A stretch of 64,000 nt of DNA from Streptomyces sp. SLBN-31 (GCF_006715395.1 NZ_VFNC01000002.1:2976001-3040000); one strand, 5' to 3'; positions 17,900-26,153 are shown, counted from the first letter of the stretch. Made by a program: numbers and translations. The notes: generated by a model from the letters alone, not told the origin.

Positions 17900-17916
17900 T
17901 GTTCGACATGTCGAAT
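17900..17916. promoter_or_regulatory. Palindromic operator candidate before the importer operon
   Basis: TGTTCGACATGTCGAAT contains the perfect 14-bp palindrome TTCGACATGTCGAA (17902-17915). A second TTCGAA half-site is at 17929-17934. It resembles the sites before araB (202-217) and the IclR gene (20262-20278). The position just upstream of the binding-protein start fits repression. Confidence 0.6.
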
Positions 17917-18064
17917 TGCGCTCGTAACTTCGAACGGGACCGTAAATAGGAAGCGCTTGCCAGTCAATGGTTCGGGCAGGACTTTCCGGCCAGCGGGACC
18001 GTTCGCGGTTGAACGACCGGCGTAGTCTCGAACGGCCTGCTGTGCGGCGGCGAGAGGGGAAGCG

Positions 18065-18697
18065 ATGGACATCGCGGGCGTGCGGAGGACGGCTGCCCGG
18101 ATCGCCGCGGGGCTGCGCCGCTCGCCGAGAGCCTGCGGCATGCGCGAGCTCGCTCACCACCTCCACGCCGCCGTGCGGGTCAGGCCACGCCCGCCGGCCG
18201 ACGCGCGCGAACTGTGCCGGGCACTGTGCGAGGAGATGAGCGCGCGGCGCGGCGGACGGCCCGTAGAGCTGCGGTTCGAACGGTTTCCGGACGAGATCGA
18301 GGTGACGGGGCTGTGGGTGGGCTTCAGGGACTTCGACCTCGTCATCGTCGAGGAGCGGGCCGAGGCCGCCCAGCAACTGGTCATTCTCGGCCACGAGTTG
18401 TGGCATCTGCACGTCGGGCACAGCCATCACCACACGGCCGGGACCGCGCTGGCCGAGGAGCGCGAGTGGACCGGCACGGCGCTGTCCGTGGCGGCCCGTG
18501 ACGGCTCGCGCGCGGCCGACGAGGCGGAGGCCGACGACTTCGGACACCGGCTCGCCGCCACGCTGCGGCCTTTCCTGCCGGGGGCGGCCGGCCGGCCGCC
18601 CCTTTGGAGGTTCAGCCCGCGAACGCCGGCTGGGGCAGGCCCTTCCCCGCGCCGGGGACGACGAGCAGCGAGCCGGCCACCGGGTGGGGTGAGGTGA
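18065..18697 (+). CDS. ImmA/IrrE-type metallopeptidase-like protein
   Basis: 210 residues from the ATG with GAGAGGGGAA upstream. The zinc motif HExxH is H110-E111-H114 (LGHELWHLHVGH), followed by an Ala/Glu-rich helix (ADEAEADDFGHRLAA) containing the likely third ligand. ImmA/IrrE proteases cleave XRE-type repressors in mobile elements or act in the DNA-damage response. Streptomyces paralogues are often annotated as toxin components beside an XRE gene. No XRE partner is adjacent here. The last 86 bases overlap the end of the convergent lactonase gene, and the Pro/Gly/Arg-rich C-terminal 30 residues look like a frame run-through. Confidence 0.8.
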   Translation: MDIAGVRRTAARIAAGLRRSPRACGMRELAHHLHAAVRVRPRPPADARELCRALCEEMSARRGGRPVELRFERFPDEIEVTGLWVGFRDFDLVIVEERAEAAQQLVILGHELWHLHVGHSHHHTAGTALAEEREWTGTALSVAARDGSRAADEAEADDFGHRLAATLRPFLPGAAGRPPLWRFSPRTPAGAGPSPRRGRRAASRPPGGVR

Positions 18698-19457
18698 GAC
18701 CGACCCGGGCGGTCGTGATGTACAGGTCCGTCAGGTCCGGGCCGCCGAAGGCGCACGCGGTCACGCGGGGCGTGGGCAGTTCGACCACGCGGTCCAGCTC
18801 GCCGTCGGGTGTGTAGCGGCGTACCGCGGCGCCGTCCCACAGGGCCACCCACACACAGCCGTCGGCGTCCACGGTCAGCCCGTCGGGGAAGCCGGCGCCG
18901 TCCTCGATCTGCGCGAAGCGGCGCCGGTCGGTGATCCGGCCGCCCTCGTGGTGGAAGACGTCGACCTGCCGGGTCGGCGAGTCGATGTAGTACATCAGGC
19001 GCCCGTCGGGGCTCCAGCCGGTGCCGTTGCTCACGGCCACGTCGTCGAGGACGACCTCGCCCGAGCCGTCCCCGGTGATCCGGGAGAGCGTGCCGCCGCC
19101 GGGGGCCTCGTCGTAGCGCATGGTGCCGGCCCAGAGGGAGCCGTCGGGGGCCACGGCGGCGTCGTTGCCGCGGCGGCCGGGGACCGGCTCGCGATGCAGC
19201 CAGCGGAAGGCGCCGTCCGGGTCGAGGAGCCCGACGCCGTCCCGGAGGTTGAGCACCAGGCCGCCGCCGGCCCGCGGCTTGGCCGCGCCGACGTGCTGGT
19301 CGGTGACGCGGACCGTGCGCCGGCCGGTGCCGGGGTCGTACGTGTGCACGCGTGCGCCCAGGATGTCGATCCAGATCAGCCGCCCGGCGGCGGCGTCCCA
19401 GGTCGGACCCTCCCCCAGGGTCGCCTCGGCGCGCACCGCCACCTCGTAGGCCGTCAT
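18612..19457 (-). CDS. SMP-30/gluconolactonase family sugar lactonase (probable L-arabinolactonase role)
   Basis: 281 residues forming a six-bladed propeller. The metal-binding Glu is at the N-terminus (ATLGEGPTWDAAAGRLIWIDI). Later signatures are GRRGNDAAVAPDGSLWAGTM, VSNGTGWSPDGRLMYYIDS and FPDGLTVDADGCVWVA, supplying the metal-ligand Asn and Asp residues. Family members hydrolyse sugar lactones with a divalent metal. The upstream iclR gene overlaps its start by ATGA, so the two are co-translated. In an arabinose setting the substrate could be L-arabinono-lactone, but gluconolactonase or another lactone specificity is possible. Confidence 0.88.
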   Translation of the reverse strand: MTAYEVAVRAEATLGEGPTWDAAAGRLIWIDILGARVHTYDPGTGRRTVRVTDQHVGAAKPRAGGGLVLNLRDGVGLLDPDGAFRWLHREPVPGRRGNDAAVAPDGSLWAGTMRYDEAPGGGTLSRITGDGSGEVVLDDVAVSNGTGWSPDGRLMYYIDSPTRQVDVFHHEGGRITDRRRFAQIEDGAGFPDGLTVDADGCVWVALWDGAAVRRYTPDGELDRVVELPTPRVTACAFGGPDLTDLYITTARVGLTSPHPVAGSLLVVPGAGKGLPQPAFAG

Positions 19458-20227
19458 GCGACGGTCCGGTGGCCGAGGCGCTCCGACAGCTCGGCGGCGC
19501 CCTTGGCGGCGAGCTGCTCCAGCTCGGCCCGGCGCTCGTCGCTCCAGCGGATCATCGGGACGGAGATGGACAGGGCGGCGACGACCTGGCCGGTGCGGTC
19601 GCGGACGGGCGCGGCGACGCAGCTGACGTCCGGGTTGGACTCCCGGCTCTCCACCGCGATCCCCCGCTCACGGATCTCCGCGAGGGCCTCACGCAGAGCG
19701 GCGGGCTCGGTGATGCTGTTGGGTGTCATCCGCACGAGTTCGGCGTCGTCCGGGACGCGCGCGGCGAGCTCCGGCTCCGGGAGGGAGGCCAGCAGCATCT
19801 TCCCGACGGACGTGCAGTGGGCGGGCAGCCGGCGCCCGGCGGCGGACACCATCCGCACCGCGTGCGTGGAGTCCACCTTGGCGATGTAGATGACATCGGT
19901 GCCCTCGAGGATCGCCACGTGCACGGTCTCGTCGCAGGTCTCGGCGACGGACCGGGCGACCTGCTGCCCCTCGGCCGCGAGGTCGAGCTGCTCGGCGTAG
20001 CGGCTGCCGAGCTGGTACGGCCGTACGCCGAGCCGGTAGCGTCCGGGCTGCCCCGGCACCTGGACGATGTACGAACGGGCGGCGAGAGTGGTCACCAACT
20101 CGTGCACGGTGGTGCGCGGCAGCTGCAGCCTGCGCACTATGTCGGGGGCGGAAAGAGTCCCGTCCCCGTCGAGGAAGAGCTCAAGAATGTCGAGAGCCCG
20201 AGTCACCGCAGGTACGAGGCGTCCCAC
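19454..20227 (-). CDS. IclR-family regulator, likely of the arabinose genes
   Basis: 257 residues. The N-terminal winged helix-turn-helix is TRALDILELFLDGDGTLSAPDIVRRLQLPRTTVHELV. The C-terminal effector domain has the family pattern VHVAILEGTDVIYIAKVD, LPAHCTSVGKMLLASLP, and CVAAPVRDRTGQVVAALSISVP. The overlap with the lactonase gene makes one operon. The palindrome TGTTCGAAATTTCAACA just upstream (20262-20278) is a good candidate for autoregulation. Matching sites before araB and the importer suggest that this protein, rather than a LacI- or GntR-type AraR, controls arabinose use here. The effector is unknown. Confidence 0.9.
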   Translation of the reverse strand: MGRLVPAVTRALDILELFLDGDGTLSAPDIVRRLQLPRTTVHELVTTLAARSYIVQVPGQPGRYRLGVRPYQLGSRYAEQLDLAAEGQQVARSVAETCDETVHVAILEGTDVIYIAKVDSTHAVRMVSAAGRRLPAHCTSVGKMLLASLPEPELAARVPDDAELVRMTPNSITEPAALREALAEIRERGIAVESRESNPDVSCVAAPVRDRTGQVVAALSISVPMIRWSDERRAELEQLAAKGAAELSERLGHRTVA

Positions 20228-20261
20228 GACCGGCCCCCTCCCTTGTTTTCCTAGGCGCCTG

Positions 20262-20278
20262 TGTTCGAAATTTCAACA
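20262..20278. promoter_or_regulatory. IclR operator candidate (TGTTCGAAATTTCAACA)
   Basis: Near-perfect palindrome 35 bp upstream of the IclR start codon; only the C/A asymmetry at one position breaks it. It is the best of the three similar sites in the window (see 202-217 and 17900-17916). Confidence 0.6.
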
Positions 20279-20369
20279 GACGATCGGCATGACGAACACA
20301 GGGTAGACATAGCGCGTTTGCCCGGGCAATGGTTCTGCCGGAACGCCTCGCTCGGCTGTGGTACTACTG

Positions 20370-20411
20370 TCCCCCATGTGCGGCACGTCACATCATGTCG
20401 CACACGGGGTG
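20370..20411. promoter_or_regulatory. Imperfect inverted repeat before the TerD-nuclease gene
   Basis: TCCCCCATGTGCGGCA (20370-20385) pairs with TGTCGCACACGGGGTG (20396-20411) at 13 of 16 positions around a 10-bp centre. It lies 54 bp before the TerD-domain start codon. A separate perfect 12-bp palindrome, TTGCCCGGGCAA, is at 20318-20329. Either could be an operator; no regulator is identified. Confidence 0.45.
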
Positions 20412-20464
20412 TCCGGGACGGGAGGGGTCCGCGGCATCCCCGCAGTGCGAAGTGGGGGGATTCC

Positions 20465-22534
20465 ATGCACGAGATGGTCAAGGGCTCGAACGTCTCTCTG
20501 TCGGCCCTGAGCGACAACGTCGGTTCCGTGGTCGTCGGACTGGGCTGGGCCAGCCCGAGCGGAGAGGGCGACGCGGACGTGTCCGTGCTTCTGCTCGACG
20601 CCGACGGCAAGGTGCGCAACGACACCGACTTCTACTTCTACAACAACCCGGTGGCCGCCGACGGAAGCGTGCAACTCCTGGGCAAGACGCCCACGGAGAA
20701 CGGCAACGTCGACCGGATCGGCTTCGACCTGACCGCGGTCCCGGTGGAGGTGGACCGGATCGTGGTCGCCGCGAGCCGGTACGAGAGCGCTCGCTTCGGC
20801 GAGTTGGAGGACCTGCGCGTGACCCTCGCCGACGCTGCGGGCGAGCAGCTCCTGCAATTCGCCGTCGACGACGCCGACTCGGTCGGCGCGGTCATCTTCG
20901 GCGAGTTGTACCGCCGCGCTCAGGAGTGGAAGTTCCGTGCCGTGGGGCAGGGGTACGCGGCAGGACTGGCGGGCCTGGCCACGGACTTCGGAGTGAACAT
21001 CGACGACGACGCCGGGACGGTCGAAGTGACGGCCCTGGACGGCGGTGACGGTGCCGACGGCGGTGACGCGGCGGATACGGCCACGACGGCCGCGTCCGCA
21101 CCCGCCGAGCCCGATTCCGGAACGCCCCTCGAGGCGATCCCGGCTCCCCGGCGTTCCGACGACGAGATCGCAGCCGAGCCCGGAAAGCCGTCCGTGGGCC
21201 GGCCCCGTACGGCGAAGAAGAAGGTCACCCTGCCGAAGACGGCCAGGAAGTCCCTGGCGGAGAACGAGTCGTGGTCGCCGTCCCGGCTGTTCCCGGTCTC
21301 GGCGCTCAAGAGCGACCGCGACCGCGAGATGCGGGCCACGTCGGTGCTGCTGTCGGTGATGGCGCAGGTGCCGGAGTTCGGCCGGCGCCTCACCGCCGGG
21401 TTCGGCGCGCCCGCGGGCCGCATGGAGACGTTCACCGAGGTCACCCTGCCGCACGGTGACACACCTCGCCGTCCCGACGGGGTCATCCGCGTCGAGCGCG
21501 CCGGAAAGCTGTGGACGGCGCTGGTCGAGACGAAGACCAACGGCAACGCGCTCAAGCCCGAGCAGGTGCAGGCGTACATGGACATCGCCGCCCGCCGCGG
21601 CTACGAAGCGGTCATCACCGTGTCGAACGACGTCGCCCTGGAGGGCAGCCCGCTCGTCGACGTCAAGATCGACGGCCGGCGCAAGCACAAGGTGGCCCTG
21701 CGTCATCTGTCCTGGGCGGAAGTCGCCTACCAGGCACAGATGTTGATCCGCCACGAAGGCGTCGGCAACGCGGCGCATGCCTGGCTGCTACACGAACTGC
21801 TGCACTATCTGCAGCACGAGAACTCCGGCTGCCACGGCTTCCAGAACATGGGGGCGGCCTGGGTGCCCGTCCGCAACGGTATCGACGACGAGACCCTGTG
21901 CCAGGGCGACCCGCGCGCGCTGGAAGTCGTCGAGAGCTGGGAGCGCCTCGTCCGCCAGGTGTGCCTCAGGCTCGGCGGAGAACTCGGGCAGAAGGTACTG
22001 CCGGTCCAACGGGCCAAGCGGGGAGCGGATCCGGAGGCCCGGCGGTCCTCGCTGGCCGACCGGCTCTGCGCGGAGGGCAGGCTCCAGGCGGAACTCCGTA
22101 TCGAGGGAACGCCGGGACTGCTCGCCGTGACCGCGGACCTACGGACCGGAAGACTGCGTACCTCGTTCGAGATTCCGGCACCGGAACAGGGCTATCCGCT
22201 GTCCTGGGCCAAGCGGCTCGTCCGCCGGCTCGAGGAGGCGCCCGCAGACCTGCACGTGGAGACACTCGTCGACGGCGAAACGGGAGGGCCGCGCGGCACC
22301 CTCGAAAAACTCCGCCCGGAACCGGCCGACATGCTCCCGAAGAACTCCGCGACCAGGATCACCGGGTTCCGCCTGTCCCTCTTCAAGAGCGTGGGCAGCG
22401 GCCGCGGCAACGCCGAGTCGGGCTTCATCCGCAGCGTGGACGACGCGGTGCACCGCTTCTACACGTCGGTGGTGATCCACTTGGACGGTCCGGTACGGCG
22501 GGGGTCCACCAAGGAGCGGGTCGGGGCGGGGTGA
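20465..22534 (+). CDS. TerD-domain protein fused to a PD-(D/E)XK nuclease-like domain
   Basis: 689 residues from the ATG after GTGGGGGGA; the open frame upstream is non-coding. Residues 1-180 are a TerD domain (VKGSNVSLSAL, VVVGLGWASPS, DADVSVLLLDADGKV, FYFYNNPVAADGSV), a Ca2+-binding stress module. A disordered acidic linker follows (about 185-260). Residues 300-450 have the restriction-endonuclease-like pattern: D in RPDGVIRV, then the ExK core in LVETKTNGNALK with Q in EQVQAYMD, and a VITVSNDVA strand. The C-terminal third contains HGFQNMGAAWVPVRN and long helices, with no family recognised. A free TerD is about 190 residues, so this is a multidomain effector. Nuclease activity is predicted, not shown. 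Confidence 0.8.
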   Translation: MHEMVKGSNVSLSALSDNVGSVVVGLGWASPSGEGDADVSVLLLDADGKVRNDTDFYFYNNPVAADGSVQLLGKTPTENGNVDRIGFDLTAVPVEVDRIVVAASRYESARFGELEDLRVTLADAAGEQLLQFAVDDADSVGAVIFGELYRRAQEWKFRAVGQGYAAGLAGLATDFGVNIDDDAGTVEVTALDGGDGADGGDAADTATTAASAPAEPDSGTPLEAIPAPRRSDDEIAAEPGKPSVGRPRTAKKKVTLPKTARKSLAENESWSPSRLFPVSALKSDRDREMRATSVLLSVMAQVPEFGRRLTAGFGAPAGRMETFTEVTLPHGDTPRRPDGVIRVERAGKLWTALVETKTNGNALKPEQVQAYMDIAARRGYEAVITVSNDVALEGSPLVDVKIDGRRKHKVALRHLSWAEVAYQAQMLIRHEGVGNAAHAWLLHELLHYLQHENSGCHGFQNMGAAWVPVRNGIDDETLCQGDPRALEVVESWERLVRQVCLRLGGELGQKVLPVQRAKRGADPEARRSSLADRLCAEGRLQAELRIEGTPGLLAVTADLRTGRLRTSFEIPAPEQGYPLSWAKRLVRRLEEAPADLHVETLVDGETGGPRGTLEKLRPEPADMLPKNSATRITGFRLSLFKSVGSGRGNAESGFIRSVDDAVHRFYTSVVIHLDGPVRRGSTKERVGAG

Positions 22535-22826
22535 AGACGGCCCCTGCGAGCACCGCGACGTCCCCCATATGACGGGCGCGCACGAGGCGCATCGGAGCAC
22601 AGGCCGACGCATTCCATGCATCGGCCACCTCTGTGGTGGGGTTTGAAAGGAGCCGCTGCCGCCGCCGACGGGACACGATATTCACCGAAGTCGCCGGTCG
22701 CCCATTCGTGGCTCTGCCGTCACACGTACCGAGTATCCATGACCCGAAATTCGTCGTTTCTCCCGGCGGCCCCGCGGGCATTCACCGGTCAGCCTCGAGC
22801 GGGGCACAAAGGGGGGAGCTGCCGTA
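22535..22826. other. Non-coding spacer with lower GC
   Basis: 292 bp between the TerD-nuclease gene and the DUF6082 remnant. Base composition is more AT-rich than the flanks (for example cgatattcaccgaag). A strong ribosome site, AAGGGGGGAG (22808-22817), leads the DUF6082 start. No other feature was recognised. Confidence 0.5.
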
Positions 22827-23446
22827 ATGATCGAACGAATAAGGCAGTTCATGGCGACGACAGGTGCGATCCTGGCGGCCTGTTTGGGATGCGCGTTCGT
22901 GAGCGTGTTACTGGTGCAGATACCTCTCCTGCAGAGCAACAGTAGCAGCAACGCCGGTCAGGCATTCGGAGCGGCATCCGCGGCCAGCACAACGGCAGCA
23001 CTCTTCTACATGGCACGCACCATGCGTATGCAGAAGAAGGAGTCAGAACTACAGCGCTTGGCACTGCAATACCAGTTGGAGGCACTGGAGGCACAATGCG
23101 ATGTCGCGGGACTTTCCCGAGGTGAACTACATCGCACCTCGGAAGCGCTGATCCGCGGACTTCACATGTCCATCCTGAAGATGGCCATGGACGACCCGGA
23201 ACTGGCCGCCACATGGCCGCTTTCGACCAGGACGAGTCGACAGCGAGCAATCGCCAGCGCCTGTACATGAAGGCTTCTATGAAGCATCTCTTCAGCAATC
23301 CACTGTGGTGCGAGTTCTGGGAGAAACGGCGACTCGACCGTGCACCGAATGTTCCGCCGGACACCGCAGAAGGGGATTTCTCCCGCATCGCCGAAAGGGC
23401 CTACGAGGCGGCGATCAGCACCATACCGCTCCGCAGGAACGGGTAG
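22827..23446 (+). pseudogene. DUF6082-like protein, frameshifted and internally shortened
   Basis: The ATG at 22827 has GGGGGGAG ten bases upstream. The N-terminus has a hydrophobic helix (TTGAILAACLGCAFVSVLLVQ), an Ala/Ser-rich second helix and a coiled basic stretch. The DUF6082 signature follows: LHRTSEALIRGLHMSILKMAMDDPELAATWP. The frame then fails. The continuation FDQDESTASNRQRLYM, ASMKHLFSNPLWCEFWE and AERAYEAAIS is in another frame, ending at 23446. A one-base loss near 23217 explains this. Between RLYM and ASMKH the family normally has a further helix, which seems deleted. DUF6082 proteins are small membrane-anchored actinobacterial proteins of unknown function. This copy is probably inactive. 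Confidence 0.7.
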
Positions 23447-23692
23447 TCACAAGTGGGGAATGTCCTGCCGGGCTTCGATGAGTACCTCTCGGGGCAGAAC
23501 GACCACTCGCTCGTCAGGCCCGACTCCCGCGTCGCTCGGCAACAGGCCGCGGAGCTCCTCCGTCATCTCCAGGCCGATGACCGCGAAACGCCCGTCACTC
23601 AGTTCGAATACGTCGGGGCAGTTCGAGTCAGTGAGACACCCACGCGCTTGGGGGGCCTTGCCGAGGCGGCGATTTACCTTCAATTCGGGCAC
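23447..23692 (-). CDS. Small conserved actinobacterial protein (CPDVFELSDG type), unknown function
   Basis: The last 58 residues, from NCPDVFELSDGRFAVIG through TEELRGLLPSDAGVGPDERVVVLPREVLIEARQDIP, match small Streptomyces proteins often found next to DUF6879 genes. No DUF6879 gene is present here. The start is uncertain: I used a GTG at 23692, but no good ribosome site is seen there. The open frame extends upstream to 23860 with unrelated sequence. Function is unknown. It abuts the DUF6082 remnant convergently, so it is a second survivor of the accessory pocket. Confidence 0.55.
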   Translation of the reverse strand: MPELKVNRRLGKAPQARGCLTDSNCPDVFELSDGRFAVIGLEMTEELRGLLPSDAGVGPDERVVVLPREVLIEARQDIPHL

Positions 23693-23807
23693 TCCGGTGG
23701 ATTTTAGGGAGGTGAGGCGGAGTGAGAGTAGCGTATCCAGGGGGACTGGTTGTTCGTGAGCGACACAAAGAGTCCTATGTTGCGATCTACCGCTTCCTTT
23801 CCGGTCC

Positions 23808-24899
23808 GTGATGCTCGAATCTGTTCCCGTGGACGTCGTGAACGAGAGTTTGAGAGACACAGTCGTTCTGGTGACCGGCGGCAGTGGGTTCGTCGGTAGT
23901 CATCTGGTGGTACGGCTCCTGGAGCGCGGCCACCACGTGCGTGCCACCGTCCGCAACGTCGCCGACACCGCCAAGGTCGCCCCCTTGCGGGCCCTGCAGG
24001 ACCGTCACCCCGGGCGGCTCGAGCTGTTCGAGGCAGATTTGCTGGTCGACGGGGACTTCGACGAGGCCATGAAGGGGTGTGAGGTGGTGTTTCATGTCGC
24101 CTCGCCCTTCCTGATGCCCGAGAAGATCAAGGACGGGCAGCGGGACATGGTCGAGCCCGCGCTCACGGGGACGCGGAACGTGATCGGGAGCGTCGAGCGG
24201 ACGCCGTCCGTGCGGCGGCTCGTGCTCACCTCCACCGTGGGTGCCGTCTTCGGCGACTACGTCGACGTACTCGCCATGGACGGCCAGGTGCTGAGCGAGA
24301 AGTACTTCAACACCACCAGTACCGTGCACAACAATCCGTACCACTACGCCAAGACCGTCGCCGAACAGGCCGCCTGGGAGGCCGCGGAGGCGCAGGAGCG
24401 GTGGAGCATGGTCGCCGTGAATCCCGGGCTCGTGCTCGGGCCCTCGCTCACGCCCGCCTCCGAGTCCGGCAGCCTCTTCCTGCTGGAGGAGCTGTTCAAG
24501 GGGTACTTCTTCTACGGCGCCCCCGACTTCAGCTTCACCACGGTCGACGTGCGCGACCTGGCCGACGCGCACATCGCCGCGGCGGAGCGGCCGGAGGCCC
24601 ACGGCAGGTACATCGTCGCCGCCGAGCGGATGACCTCGTTTCACGAGATGGCGCGAATCGTCCGCACGCGGTATCCGAGGGATCTGCGGCTGCCCCGAAC
24701 CCGCCTGCCGCACTGGCCCGTTCGCGTCCTCGGGCCGGCCTTCGGGCTCACCCAGGACTACATCCGCAAGCACCTCGGCATACGGTTCGAGGTCGACAAC
24801 CGCCGGAGCAGGCAGGAGTTGGGGATCGAGTACCGGTCCGTGGAGGAGACCCTGCTCGATCACTACGAGGCCTGGCGGCGGCAACGGCGGGCCCGGTGA
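23808..24899 (+). CDS. NAD(P)-dependent epimerase/dehydratase-type reductase
   Basis: About 363 residues. The Rossmann fold starts VVLVTGGSGFVGSHLVVRLLERGHHV (glycine-rich TGGSGFVGS). The extended-SDR active site has Ser/Thr in LTSTVGAVFGDY and the YxxxK pair in YHYAKTVAEQA. VNPGLVLGPSL and the C-terminal FTTVDVRDLADAHIAAAE resemble dihydroflavonol-4-reductase/aldehyde reductase relatives. The start could be GTG 23808, ATG 23811 or a later GTG (23829); none has a strong ribosome site. The substrate cannot be told from sequence. Confidence 0.85.
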   Translation: MMLESVPVDVVNESLRDTVVLVTGGSGFVGSHLVVRLLERGHHVRATVRNVADTAKVAPLRALQDRHPGRLELFEADLLVDGDFDEAMKGCEVVFHVASPFLMPEKIKDGQRDMVEPALTGTRNVIGSVERTPSVRRLVLTSTVGAVFGDYVDVLAMDGQVLSEKYFNTTSTVHNNPYHYAKTVAEQAAWEAAEAQERWSMVAVNPGLVLGPSLTPASESGSLFLLEELFKGYFFYGAPDFSFTTVDVRDLADAHIAAAERPEAHGRYIVAAERMTSFHEMARIVRTRYPRDLRLPRTRLPHWPVRVLGPAFGLTQDYIRKHLGIRFEVDNRRSRQELGIEYRSVEETLLDHYEAWRRQRRAR

Positions 24900-24908
24900 C
24901 ATCGCGAG

Positions 24909-26150
24909 TCACGAACGCCCCGTCTCCCCCAGAACCCCCCTCAACCTCTGCGCCCGCAGCACCAGTTCCAGCTCGAATCTGCGGTCGGGGTCGTCGATCT
25001 CGTCGCCCCACAGTTCACGGATCTGGCGCAGGCGGTAGCGGACCGTCTGGGGGTGGACGCCGAGTCGTGCGGCCACCTCCGGCGCCCCACCGCGGGTCTC
25101 CAGCCACGCCAGCAGCGTCTCCGCCAGCCGGCGTCCGTGCGTCGGGCCGCAGTGGGCCAGCGGTGCCAGGCAGCGCAGGGCCAGGTCGTCGATCAGTTCC
25201 TCCGGCTGCAACAGCACCAGCGCCTCGGTGTGCTCGGTGCAGTACAGGACCTCCCCGGCGGGCAGCAGCCCCCGCTCCATGAGGTGTACGGCGGCCTCGG
25301 CCCAGCGCAGCGACTTCGCCGCGTCGGCCAGCGGTACGGGCGGCCCGATCGCGCCCGCCCACCCGGTCAGCGCCCGGTGCAGGAGTTCGGGGCGGCCGGC
25401 CGCGGCCGGTTCGGGGACGACCATACGGGGCTGCTCGTACTCCATGTCGAGCAGCACGCCCTCCCCGACGGCGGGCGCGACCGCCTCCCGGGCCGGGCGG
25501 AGCAGCACCCCGACGGCGACCCTGCGGGGCAGCGGCCAGCCGATCCGGGCGGCCCGTTCGGTGAGCGCGTCGGCCGGATCGCCCCGGTGCCGCTCGGCCA
25601 GCAGCAGTTCCATCAGGCGGCGCTGGAGGCGAAGGCGCTCCCCGGCCTGCCGCGCGGCCGCCTCGGCGTAACCTCGTACCGACTGGTCGACCAGGCCGTC
25701 CAGGTACTCGTAGCCCGCGTCGACGAGTTCGTACATCGCGGGCGGCGGGATCTCCACACGCTGCCCGATCTCGGCGAAACGGCGCCAGGCCAGGCGTACG
25801 CCCATGCGGTATATCGCCTGCAGGGAGTCGAGGGAGCGGCCGTGCAGGCCCTCGCCGCGGCCGAACTCCTGGAAGACGCCGGGCGGGACGGTGGGGCGAC
25901 CCTCGGACTTCTCCAGGTGCTGGACGAAGACCTCGATGGCCCGGCGGATACCGACCAGTGCCATCGGCTCGCCCGACTCGTCGAGCACGACGGGAAGGTG
26001 GGGGTACTCGCGGCGGATCTCACGCAGGATCTCCTCGGCGAGTTCGGGCGCCTCCGCCATGGCGATGGCGGCGAAGCGGCGGACCTGGAGGCGGGGCACG
26101 TCGTGCCAGGCCGAGCGGGTGGTGACGGCCGGCGGGTGAGCGGGCGTCAC
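24909..26150 (-). CDS. PucR/CdaR-type transcriptional regulator
   Basis: 413 residues. The C-terminal PucR helix-turn-helix is clear: VAARLGVHPQTVRYRLRQIRELWGD, then RRFELELVLRAQRL. Ahead of it is a GGDEF-like CdaR domain (VAVGVLLRPAR, AGEVLYCTEHTEALVLLQPEEL). The N-terminal 190 residues are mostly helical (RRAIEVFVQHLEK, LDSLQAIYRMGVRLAWRRFAE), a sensing region found in Streptomyces homologues. Targets are unknown. It converges with the reductase and is followed upstream by a DUF2613 gene on the same strand. Confidence 0.88.
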   Translation of the reverse strand: MTPAHPPAVTTRSAWHDVPRLQVRRFAAIAMAEAPELAEEILREIRREYPHLPVVLDESGEPMALVGIRRAIEVFVQHLEKSEGRPTVPPGVFQEFGRGEGLHGRSLDSLQAIYRMGVRLAWRRFAEIGQRVEIPPPAMYELVDAGYEYLDGLVDQSVRGYAEAAARQAGERLRLQRRLMELLLAERHRGDPADALTERAARIGWPLPRRVAVGVLLRPAREAVAPAVGEGVLLDMEYEQPRMVVPEPAAAGRPELLHRALTGWAGAIGPPVPLADAAKSLRWAEAAVHLMERGLLPAGEVLYCTEHTEALVLLQPEELIDDLALRCLAPLAHCGPTHGRRLAETLLAWLETRGGAPEVAARLGVHPQTVRYRLRQIRELWGDEIDDPDRRFELELVLRAQRLRGVLGETGRS

Positions 26151-26153
26151 GGG

